The notes under the pieces are model-generated. The model did not search any database. It had not been told where the DNA came from and worked only from the letters and a program-made list of their open reading frames with translations. Source: Eustoma russellianum (lineage: Eukaryota > Streptophyta > Magnoliopsida > Gentianales > Gentianaceae). Taken from it: a DNA stretch of 64,000 bases. Both the position numbers and the translations under genes were made by a program. The stretch covers positions 9,650,535 through 9,714,534 of the forward strand of contig AP025062.1 of the NCBI GenBank assembly GCA_036186865.1, in the 5' to 3' direction. Below, piece after piece: positions 55,607-64,000 of this stretch. Position 1 is the stretch's first letter, and each line of letters starts with the position of its first letter.

Positions 55607-57005
55607 TAGTTAGGTCAATAACACACTCTGGAGGGGAGGTGAATAGAGTGTTGGACAATTTTGCGGAATTCTCTTGTTTGGCTTAACTCAAATAGAATTC
55701 AAAATCAAAGCAAGAACGGAAGATGAGAAACAATGGATGAGTACACCGGATATATAGTTGTTCGAATTGTAAGTGATTCTACTCCACTGCCACTTTGTTG
55801 CCAAAGTGGATTTTCAACAACTACTCTTCTTATTAAAGCTAATAAGAACAACCACAGCAATACTTACGCTAACAACTTAGTGTAAGCAAACACAATAACA
55901 ACTTCTTGCACAAACTACCTTTGTGCAACTATAGCTTTAAGAAAGAACAACTTCTTGCTACCTCAAAACTTCAACAAAGTTCTATCAAGAACTTTCTCAC
56001 AATGGGTTTAAGGAAGTAGTGGTCTTTACACTTTCTCACTAGACACAAGCAAGAGATCAGATATTTATGGTTCCTCTTGTGTTAGATTCACTATCTCTCA
56101 ATATACAACAATGAAGACCAAAGAAATGCTTACCAAGCTTTAAGCACTTTTATACATATGAGAGAAATATACAACAATGATGAATGAAGCTTGATGATGG
56201 TGAAAGTGTGCTTTTGCCTCATCTGAGCTTCATCCATTTATAGTAGGTGTGTTCACCAAGTTTTTGAGTCTCCACTATGTCTTCAAGTCAATCCCCAAGT
56301 CTTGACAAATCAAAAATAGCCTTTAGACACTCTATGGATTGATTTGATCCTCCAAAGCCACCCTAGAGAATATTAGACATTGATATAATAGTAAAGGAAA
56401 TATGTATTATGTTGGAGAAAAGTCCACAAGAAATTTGAGCAAGATTGGAAAGAGAAAACACCATAAATCTCCCTTGATTTTGTTCTAACGCTCATAAAAA
56501 TTTGAATTCTGGGGGACATCGATCGATGCATGTGTCTGAGCTGAGAGATCGATGTCCTCCAGAAAGTTTGTTGTTTTGAATCTGCAGTACATCGATCGAT
56601 CGATGTCTCTCCTTTGAGAGACTGATGTGACATCGATTGATGTCTCCTGGCCTGAGAGATCGATGTCTTACAGAAACTTTCTGGTTTGAAACTGCTTGAC
56701 ATCGATCGATCGAAGTCTCTCCCTGAGAGACTGACGTGATATCGATCGATCGATGTCCTTCAAGCTGAGAAATCGATGTTGGACAGAAAGTTCCAAACTT
56801 GAACAGCATCAACATGGATCGATCCATGTCTCTCCTTGAGAGACTGATGTGCATATCAAACGATTCATGTGAGAGTTTGAATTTCCACAAAATCGGTGTG
56901 TTTTTCTTATTTTGCTTCAAACTCTAAGTGTGAATTTCAACTTTAACCATTCAAAAACATCTTTTAATATCAAAACATTTGTCAGTCAACCATTTGATAG
57001 GAACA
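55607..57005 (-). repeat. Element F 5' LTR (bounds tentative)
   Basis: On the minus strand it starts TGTTCCTATC at 57005. The other end, next to the primer site, lacks a clear CA and may be mutated. It contains the ATCGATCGAT repeat array at 56516-56880. Confidence 0.55.
56516..56880. repeat. Tandem repeats with ATCGATCGAT palindromes
   Basis: A unit of about 115 bp occurs in two nearly full and two partial copies. Each has CATCGATCGATCGATGTC-like palindromes, then a CTCTCC...GAGAGACTGA inverted repeat and AGAGATCGATGTC. Related motifs lie in the E LTR at 47080-47300, in the opposite orientation. Confidence 0.75.
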
Positions 57006-57643
57006 TTTTTCCGAGTCGTCTCCGGAGAATAGAATCATAACTTTGGTGGTTAAAACTACGATAGTGATCATGCTCTCTGGTAAAGTTTATAGTTAAACCA
57101 TCGATAAGTTAGGCACTGCTATGGTAGGTGGTAAAGTTTCTTTCAGTGATAAAGGGTAACCAAACCAGAAATCTTTATTGTCAGAGAAGTGGCATGTGAG
57201 CGAACAGATTGAGTTTATGTTTTGCAGTCTCCCTAGATTCAGCAAATGAAGAGATTTAATCTGGTTTTGGCCAGTAGAAAAAGAGAATCATATTTGACAT
57301 TACAAGATACTGGGGAGGAAACTAATACTGCACAAGGTAGTCTTATTCACAAATAAATTGCAGCATCTTTTATATAATGTAGTGGTAAGTACTTGCAAAC
57401 TGAAATTAAATAGGTAGTTTAATTTGAACATGGAAGGTTCAGTAAAACGAAGGATCCGTAGACCTGCAGATTTGTAAGGTTGAGTATCCGGTTTTATTGT
57501 TAGCATGCAGTGACAAGCAGTAATTGTAGATACAATCAAGAGGATATTAAATACGTACAACAGACTGATTGTGTCAGGATAATCGAATGGATAGGCAGAG
57601 CGAAAAATACTGATCAATATGATCTGTGATGTTGTGTAGAATG
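57006..57643. other. Unassigned sequence left of the SINE
   Basis: No conserved domain, terminal repeat or splice-like gene structure was recognised. It may be unique host DNA or old repeat. Confidence 0.4.
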
Positions 57644-57660
57644 AGGAGATTAAAAAAAAA

Positions 57661-57926
57661 GTCCCCAGGGCATAGTTCAGGTTGGTACTCAGGTTGGAAT
57701 TTGCTTCAAGAAGTCAAGAGTTCGAATTCAGGGACACGCACAGTGTGAGTTGTTTCACTGCTGCTAGGCCAAAGACTTGGTTTGCAGGAGGACACCTTGT
57801 GTAAATCACTGCGCAAGTCCTCACCCAACTTAGAAGTCTGCTGGGCTCCTTATTTGCATCCTTCACAATGCTCCTAGTGCTTGAGGCAATGGAGGCCTTC
57901 AGGGTTAGGGAATGGTATTTTGCCCC
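57661..57926 (+). mobile_element. tRNA-derived SINE with 14-bp target duplications
   Basis: AGGAGATTAAAAAA occurs at 57644-57657 and 57927-57940. The body has a Pol III A box TAGTTCAGGTTGG (57673-57685) and a B box GAGTTCGAATTC (57718-57729) at tRNA spacing. The rest is a non-tRNA body ending in TTTTGCCCC with no poly-A tail of its own. SINEs are copied by LINE enzymes, and LINE-1-type partners are present in this window. Confidence 0.85.
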
Positions 57927-57950
57927 AGGAGATTAAAAAAGAGGGTTTTT

Positions 57951-58202
57951 CTAAAGGACTAGGAAATTATTTCCTGTCGTTAATTCTGCATATCTCACTT
58001 CAATCGCAGTGACATGGAGGAATTTTTCTTCCTCAGCTGAGCACAGCATGAGCTGAATAAATCGTCGAATCTCGTTGTGGTAGAAAAAGTAGTAGGACAA
58101 AGGTAAAGGATTAAATATTGGATATGAATAATAGGAATAGGCATACCCATTATGAGGACATTGTAACAACATATGTGATTGATGAAGCCGGATCTTCACC
58201 AA
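57951..58202 (-). other. Open frame of 83 codons, unknown
   Basis: A minus-strand frame rich in Tyr/Pro/Ser (PHNGYAYSYYSYPIFNPLPL), then an acidic segment. I recognise no family. It lies beside the SINE and next to the Tat LTR. It could be an old host exon or chance. Confidence 0.2.
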
Positions 58203-59240
58203 GGGTCAAGATGACCTCAAATTAACGTCGTCAGGTGGTGAAAAGAAAGTAGCTGGAATAGCTTCCAAAATATCCTGCACAAGGAAGCACAGATCAGAGG
58301 TCCCGGGGGTTGGCCCCGGAAAAAACCCTCCGAAGCTCAAGTCAGTTTGGGTCATTTCTCACTGAGAATATAATTTAGATAGTGAGTTGAGTGTTTCTCA
58401 CAGTATGAGCTGAAGAGCAAAGTGTATGAATTTGCTTTAGGGTGTCAATGTTTGGATTTCGGATACCCCTTTCAGGTCTATACTGGCTTGCTTTTATTAA
58501 CCTTTTCCCGCCCTTGGCCTCTGATGGCGGATGAGATGTTTGCTTGGGGCAGAAAGCCTAGGACGTCGTAGGTCTGCTGATGTGACTGGTAGACCGGTGA
58601 CTAATAGGCCGGCTGTTGTGACCTTGGCGTGTACAGGCTGAATAGCCAACTGTAGTCACTATATTTGAATTGCACTTCTGTCTGATGGTCCCACGAGGTA
58701 ATGCCGTGCTTGGTTCCTTTGCCGAAGTGCCAAACCAAACTTTGCCGAAGTGCAAGATTAGGCCTTGCCGAAGTACAGAGTTGAATCTAGCTGAAGTGGT
58801 CTGAGTTGCGGCACTTGGGTATAAGATGAAGTTGGTGCCGAGGTGCAAACCTTGGTATATTCTTCGATAATATAATGAGTGTCATGCAGCCCCACTGAAG
58901 TGCAGCCAAGGCTGAACAGCAATGCTTGGGCGCTGAATTGCTAAACAGCAATACTTGAGCGCTGAACTACAGGAGTTGTACCATTGACTGCTGCTGACTA
59001 AGAACCGATTAGTTATGGTTTATCATTTTCCCCCAGATTTTGTGTGGCTGAGTTGAACTGTGAAGACAGACAAATCTTGTTCTAATGAGTCTGTGACGTG
59101 TCTTCATTAACTGAGCAGTTATCCTCTTATTTACGCCGTAACTCCCGCTTTTAATGTAAGCGTTAATTCCAACACCTCATCATTATCTTTTCGGCGGTTT
59201 CAACTCCCGAGGGGGGAAAATGCCTAAACTGTCGCCTCTT
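58203..59240 (-). repeat. Tat-type gypsy 3' LTR region (bounds approximate)
   Basis: On the minus strand it contains CTTCGGAGGG, TTTTTTCCGG and GGCCAACCCCCGGG in a row (58340-58300), a GC-rich block typical of Tat/Ogre LTRs. Its place after the antisense gene and integrase is where the 3' LTR belongs. I could not fix the TG/CA ends. Confidence 0.5.
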
Positions 59241-59283
59241 TGAATTTCAAACGAAAAGCTGTAACCTTTCATTCTTTACCACT

Positions 59284-59291
59284 TATAAATA
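59284..59291 (+). promoter_or_regulatory. TATA box of the antisense gene
   Basis: TATAAATA in the context ACTTATAAATAGGGAC lies 172 bases before the ATG at 59463. A pyrimidine-rich leader follows. Confidence 0.6.
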
Positions 59292-60377
59292 GGGACAATT
59301 ACCCTAACCCTTTCTTTTCTTCTTCTTCTTTTCTGCACGTCTGCCTGTTCTGCATTTCTGTTCATCTTCTTCGCTTTCGAAGCTTTTTTCCATCTTTACT
59401 CCGGTGCTCTTCCTTTCCGCTCAACCCTTCCATTTTCTGTAAGCATTTCTTCAACTTACTCATGGCTTTCGTTGTTTCATCCCCTCCTTCTTCGGATTCT
59501 CAAAATATATCCACTCATTCTTACCCAGATGATCTGGAGGGTGACCAAGAGGTTCAATCCTTTCATGAGAAATCTGATTCTGATGAGGACAACCGCCCTC
59601 TAAGAAGGTTACGCCCTGCTGGTGAATCTTCTACAGTTGCTGCCACCTCTTCTTCCTTAGTACCCCTGCCGTCTATTAACAGGGGTTCTCCTTCTCCAAT
59701 AGTGCAGGGTTCAGCCTGCACTTTATGATTATTGACATCTCTCACTTTTGCAGTGAGTTTAGCATTGATAGGGATATTTTCTCCCCAATTTTGCCTCTTC
59801 CTTACCAAACTGCCTATGATCCACCCGCTGGGCACGAGGCAGTTTACGAAGAATACTTTAAAACTGGTTTCGACCTCCTTGTTCCTGGCCCCTTATTTTA
59901 TATTCTTGATTTTTATAACCTTAGACTGTCCCAGATCATGCCCAACGGCTTGAAGGTTATTGCTAGTTATTTGTTTTACCTGAGAGCCGCTGAGGCAGAG
60001 TTTGATCTTTCTTTCTTTAGGGGGATGTTTGTGTGTAAGCACAAAGAAAGCTGGTACTACTTTAGTAGGAGACATCCTAACAAAGTAGTTAATCATGCCA
60101 TAAACATCCCTTCCTCCAATAAAAACTGGAAGGGTCGCTTTTTCTACGTCAAAGCTGTGGGGTTGCCTAAGAGAAATTACTGGAAATCTGGCCCCGCAGA
60201 CAACAATAGGTCGAGCGAAAGTGCTTGCGATGAAGCCTCAAGGTTGCTACATCTTCCCCCAAGCTATTGACTGGAAAATGGTGAATAGGTCGGTTGTAAA
60301 GACGGCCGACCTGTACCACATGTGGCCCTCCCATCAATTTGAATCCCTTGGCTCTTCTGCTTTAGCCTTAATCTTGG

Positions 60378-60459
60378 GTATGTTTTCATGCTTTAGACAT
60401 CTCCTGACTTTCTTGATGTTGCATATACATTTTGACTGATCTGCCGTTGTATCTTACAG
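60378..60459 (+). other. Intron 1 of the antisense gene
   Basis: GTATGT donor and CTTACAG acceptor. Splicing joins the codons for ILG and TMVSEN in frame. Confidence 0.8.
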
Positions 60460-60621
60460 GAACCATGGTGTCCGAGAATCTTAGAAAACTGAAGAAACTG
60501 GTTCCTAAGAAAGGAAAGAGAGAGGATGAACAAACTTCTTCCTCTGCTCAGCCTTCTTCCAAGGCTTCTACTGAGGTGCAGGCCCTGCCTGCTCCCCCAG
60601 TCTCTCCTCCATCCAAACAAG

Positions 60622-60696
60622 GTAAAGGCGAGCAATTTTGTTGTTGATACCGTTGTTGTTTTATTTCATCACTTTTAACTTGAGTTTTTATTGCAG
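60622..60696 (+). other. Intron 2 of the antisense gene
   Basis: GTAAAG donor and TTATTGCAG acceptor. Splicing joins PSKQ to AKTSVG in frame. Confidence 0.82.
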
Positions 60697-61312
60697 CCAA
60701 AACTTCTGTTGGCACTTCTGCTGCATCTAAGAAAACTATTCAGGCTGCAGCTCAGTCCCTGAAGAAGAAAACTTTCGGGGCCCCAGCCTTGCCTCCCAAA
60801 TCCGTTGCAAAGGCTGGGGCAAGTGTCAAGAAGACTGCCCCTCCTCCAAAGGTCATCATCAAGGCTCCTCAAGCCAAGGTGTCTCCACCAGCTGCGTCAA
60901 CCAGCTATGACCCAGCTCCTGTTGCTCCGATTTCAGTTACAATCCTTGCTGCACCAGTTCCTGATGCGGTTCTTGCTACCCCAGCTTCTGTCCCAGCCTC
61001 GGCGGCGTTAACTTTTACTCCAGGGGTTCAATCATCAGGGACCCAAAAGATGCCCTTACTGGAGGGGCTGTTATAACTTCAGGGGAGGCCTCTCCCAGAC
61101 ACCCCCTTGGGAAGGCCCCATCTGAGCGGGATCCCTCCCATCAGCACCGCCGGGCCTAGAAAAACCTAGTATACTGCATTGCCGACACTGCACCTCATCC
61201 AGTGGTGGTAAGAAAGTTGGCAGGCCTGCCAGTGCTGCCCGTGGATGGGGATCTTTTTGCACGCCAGGACTGGGAGACTGCTTTTGATACATACTTCAGA
61301 AACATGTCCATA

Positions 61313-61388
61313 GTGAGTTTCTTTCAAATCCTCCAATCCTTTTACTTAGATTGTTGAAACGATATCTTGACCATGTTGGTTATTGCAG
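61313..61388 (+). other. Intron 3 of the antisense gene
   Basis: GTGAGT donor and TTATTGCAG acceptor. Splicing joins RNMSI to YHAQEC in frame. Confidence 0.82.
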
Positions 61389-62289
61389 TATCATGCCCAG
61401 GAATGTGACATGTTGAGGAGAGCTGAGGAAATGCGCAGCTTGGTGGTAAAGCTCTCTGTGGCCAACGCTGAACTGAAGAGGGCCAATGATGAGTTGGCTA
61501 AGACGGCAAGACCTGATGATTCTAGGCTGGATGAGATGGATACTGAGCTAAAGACGTTGAGGTCAGAGATGGACTCAACGAAATCAGAGTTGGACTCCCT
61601 GAAATCTAAAAATTCCCAACTTAGAGAAGGAAAGGAGGAGTCCAACACTCGGCTGGCGGTAGCCAATTCACAAGTGGACGAGCTGAAGGGAGTTATCTCC
61701 AACTTAGAGCTGGCATCTACCAAGACCTAGGCTGAGTTGGAGTTCTTCCAGAAGGGATTCCATGATGTGGAGCAAGAACTGTCCCAGCTGAAGAGCTAGC
61801 CTGAAGCAGATCAGAAGATCAAGGATGAACTGGCTCAGCAACTTGAAGCAGAAAAGAAGAGCAAGGCTGAGCTCATTTCTCAATTTGAGTCTCAAGCTGA
61901 AGAAATAAGGAAATCTGCTGTTGCTGAGTTCATGAAGTTTCAGTATTTTGAAGAGAATCTGCTGAAGATGCAAGGTGCTGTTTTAGCAATAGGACAGACT
62001 TGTGCAATTGACGCCTGTCAAGAAGTCTATCCAGACCTGGATAAGGAGCATCCTCAACTTGCTGATCTCTACAACACTGAGGCCGAAGCTGTATTTGACA
62101 AGCTCCTTGAGCAATTTAAGGAAGGAGTTGACCTCAGAGAAGCTAACCAGGAGGAGGAGGAGTAGTCTAGGATTTTTTCTTTTTCTTCTTGTAATTTTTT
62201 GTAGTTGTAATAGAAGATTTGTTTAATGAAAATCCATTTTTTTCCAACTCCTGCTCTTCAGCTTGTTTCAATTTCCTTAACTGTCTTTG

Positions 62290-63118
62290 TCTTCTGCATG
62301 CGAAGTTTTATTTGCTCTATTTCAATAATTAATGCAAGAATTTGTCTTCAGCACTGCGAAGTTTTACTTGCTCTAGTTCCATAGTCTGCAAATATTTGTC
62401 CTCGGCTTGAGAAAATTCTCTTGCTCTATTTCCATAGTTTGCAAGTGTTTGTCTTCGGTTTGAGAAACTTTCATTTGCTCTATATCCATAGTTATTGCAA
62501 GCATTTGTCTTCAACACTGCGAAGTTTTACTTGCACTATTTCCATAGTTTACAAATATTTGATCTTCTGCACTGCGAAGTTCTATTTTCATTTGCTCTAT
62601 ATCCATAGTTATGCAAATATTTGATCTTCTGCACTGCGAAGTTCCATTTGCTCTATTTCAATAGTTTGCAAATATCTGATCTTTTGCACTGCGAAGTTCC
62701 ATTTGCTCTATTTCAATAGTTTGCAAATATTTGATCTTCTGCACTGCGAAGTTCCATTTTCATTTGCTCTATATCCATTGTTATGCAAATATTTGATCTT
62801 CTGCACTGCGAAGTTCCATTTTATCTTCTGCACTGCGAAGTTTCATTTGCATTTGCTCTATTTCAATAGTTTGCAAATATTTGATCTTCTGCTCTGCGAA
62901 GTTCCATTTTCATTTGCTCTATATCCATAGCTATGCAAATATTTGATCTTCTGCACTGCGAAGTTCCATTTGCTCTATTTAAATAGTTTGCAAATATTTG
63001 ATCTTCTGCACTCCGAAGTTCCATTTGCTCTATTTCAATAGTTTGCAAATATTTGATCTTCTACACGGCGAAGTTCCATTTTCATTTGCTCTATATCCAT
63101 AGTTATGCAAATATTTAT
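62290..63118. repeat. Minisatellite of about 14 copies in the Tat 3' region
   Basis: A unit of about 55-63 bp contains GCACTGCGAAGTTCCATT, TTGCTCTAT and GCAAATATTTGATCTTCT. The TTGCTCTAT mark recurs near 62314, 62372, 62432, 62475, 62594, 62649, 62704, 62765, 62855, 62918, 62970, 63027 and 63088 (a variant at 62535). Copies to the right are more alike than those to the left. Short frames across it are artefacts. Confidence 0.92.
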
Positions 63119-63444
63119 ATATAGCCTCGGCCCTTGAGTCTGCCAAAAATATTTCACCGTTTGACTAAACTGCAGCTCAACCATGCTTTAACTTGCCACT
63201 GATAATAATTTTTAGATAAAGTAAAACCTGTTACTTGATCCATTTAGGCAGTATGAATGAACCATACGTTAACTTTGTAATGAACATTGTTTTATTCAAT
63301 CTTCAGTACCACTGGTAATAAATAATTCACATTTCTGTAGCACTGCTAGAAAAAGAATAATATGGAAGACTTCTTTAAGAAAACCACTCAGACCTGCTGA
63401 GGTGAAATTCATCATTGATGTAGAAGCCTTAAATGAGTAGAATG
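63119..63444. other. Spacer between minisatellite and integrase
   Basis: No gene or repeat recognised. Probably the decayed end of the Tat polyprotein and non-coding sequence. Confidence 0.45.
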
Positions 63445-64000
63445 TCAAGTTCTTGGTAAGGTTTTGCCTTCCAAGGTTTGTAATTTATAAGCCCCATTTG
63501 AGCGCACCTCCTCTATCCGATAAGGTCCTTCCCACTTAGGATTAAGAGTTTCAGTTGGTGCTGCATGGCTTGCTTCATTGTTGCACAATACCAAATCCCT
63601 CTCTTGATAGGATCTTGGCCGTACTCGAGAATTGTAATATTGTAAAATTAGATTCTTGTATTGAGCCATGCGGACATGAGCCTGCTCCCTTTTTTCTTCC
63701 AGTTAATCCAAATTCAACCGCAACTCCTGGTTATTGGTTTCAGCAGAATAATAATCTGTTCGGGTAGAGCTGGAACCAATTTCAACTGGGATGACCGCCT
63801 CAGTGCCGTACACTAAGAAAAACGGTGTTTCCTTAGTGGAGGTGGAAAGAGTAGTTCAATAAGCCCATAATGCGCTTGAGAGCTCCTCTACCCAACTTGC
63901 TCCAATTTGGTATAAATTCTTTCTCAGTCCATCCTTGATTGTTCTGTTGGCCAACTCAACTTATTTGTTAGCTTGAGGGTGTGCTACCGAAGTGAAACGC
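63445..64000 (-). pseudogene. Tat-type integrase, C-terminal part
   Basis: Minus-strand reading: RFTSVAHPQANK, stop, VELANRTIKDGL, then ETPFFLVYGTEAVIPVEIG (a hallmark of Tat/gypsy integrases). Then LNPKWEGPYRIEEVRSNGAY at 63560-63500 and a C-terminal TLEGKTLPRTW. Stops are at 63961-63963, 63856-63858 and 63703-63705. The first two fit C-to-T changes at CAA and CGA codons. The start lies outside the window. Confidence 0.87.

Larger units (their letters stand above)
54449..57005 (-). mobile_element. Element F: inverted copia gag-LTR fragment
   Basis: Minus strand: LTR (about 57005-55607), primer site TGGTATCAGAGGC-like (55605-55593), then gag down to 54449, where it is fused to the broken end of E. 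No pol is present. Opposed elements meeting without a TSD suggests a rearrangement rather than an insertion. Confidence 0.8.
59463..62165 (+). pseudogene. Antisense gene in the Tat element (Transposase_28-like N-terminus, coiled-coil C-terminus)
   Basis: Four exons: 59463-60377, 60460-60621, 60697-61312 and 61389-62165. The three introns of 82, 75 and 76 bp have GT...AG ends, and the frame is continuous across each. The N-terminus has an acidic/Ser segment, then a block typical of the putative gypsy-type transposon family (DISHFCSEFSID, YDPPAGHEAVYEEYFKTGFD, QIMPNGLKVIASYLFYL). The middle is Pro/Ala/Lys-rich. The C-terminal exon is a long coiled coil (61400-61930) with an acidic tail. Frameshifts near 59720, 60215 and 61076 and two TAG stops (61728, 61797) break it. 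The function of this family is unknown. Upstream ATG 59240 precedes the TATA box and is not used. Confidence 0.75.
58203..64000 (-). mobile_element. Tat-lineage Ty3/gypsy element, 3' half
   Basis: From the right edge toward the left on the minus strand: integrase C-terminus (64000-63445), a minisatellite (63118-62290), an antisense multi-exon gene on the plus strand (59284-62165), and an LTR region. An extra ORF and tandem repeats between integrase and 3' LTR are known features of the Tat lineage (Ogre, Retand). Many stops show it is inactive. Confidence 0.82.

Noticed and set aside
57951..58202. 83-codon minus-strand frame as a host gene
   Set aside because: No recognised family or splice context. 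Kept only as a low-confidence note.
59711..59753. A possible intron before TTTTGCAG in the antisense gene
   Set aside because: It would be about 45 bp, and the supposed intron encodes part of the conserved domain. A single-base frameshift is simpler.
62329..63048. Repetitive open frames over the minisatellite
   Set aside because: They are products of a repeat unit without stops in one frame, not genes.

Overview
The window is plant nuclear DNA, from an angiosperm and probably a eudicot. It is almost entirely nested retrotransposons around a decayed host gene. Evidence for a plant: Ty1/copia elements with the initiator-tRNA primer site TGGTATCAGAGC, a Tat-type Ty3/gypsy element, L1-type LINEs with DUF4283-like ORF1 and plant-type RNase H, a tRNA-derived SINE and an Au-like SINE, and exons of an organellar-type methionine aminopeptidase (MAP1) with short plant introns. 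I cannot name the species. No tRNA, rRNA, CRISPR or bacterial feature was seen.

Layout. (1) Copia element C (minus strand) sits in an intron of the MAP1 remnant. Its parts are 5349-6166 and 35606-41420. (2) Two SIRE-like copia elements with LTRs of about 3 kb lie inside C: A (1-5348, internally deleted, left end outside the window) and B (6167-35605, TSD TCTCC). (3) B carries a 5'-truncated LINE in its 5' LTR (LINE-3, 6423-7807). Its 3' LTR carries G, an apparent solo LTR (16873-33583, TSD TCACA). (4) G holds two head-to-head LINEs: LINE-1 (18331-24375, 16-bp TSD, broken ORF2) and LINE-2 (about 25118-31612, both ORFs open). The nesting is therefore host gene > C > B > G > LINE, five levels deep.

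(5) 40959-42609 is a tandem duplication of C's LTR edge plus a 42-bp MAP1 exon. An Au-like SINE sits in one copy only. (6) 43767-57005 holds a SIRE-like 3' LTR (D), a second SIRE-like element inserted in it (E), and an inverted gag-LTR fragment (F). (7) 57661-57926 is a tRNA-derived SINE with 14-bp TSDs. (8) From about 58203 to the window end is a Tat-type gypsy element on the minus strand. It carries a plus-strand gene with its own TATA box and three short introns, a minisatellite of about 14 copies, and a decayed integrase.

Function. Only LINE-2 keeps a full open coding set: ORF1 RNA-binding protein, then ORF2 endonuclease, reverse transcriptase and RNase H. B and E once encoded gag-protease-integrase-RT-RNase H but carry frameshifts, stops and catalytic-residue changes. 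A keeps only LTRs, primer site and polypurine tracts, so any past movement needed proteins from relatives. The most interesting signals are non-coding: hairpin modules with compensatory base changes in the LINE 3' UTRs, regularly spaced perfect palindromes in the SIRE-like LTRs, and an ATGA stop-start overlap joining the LINE ORFs.
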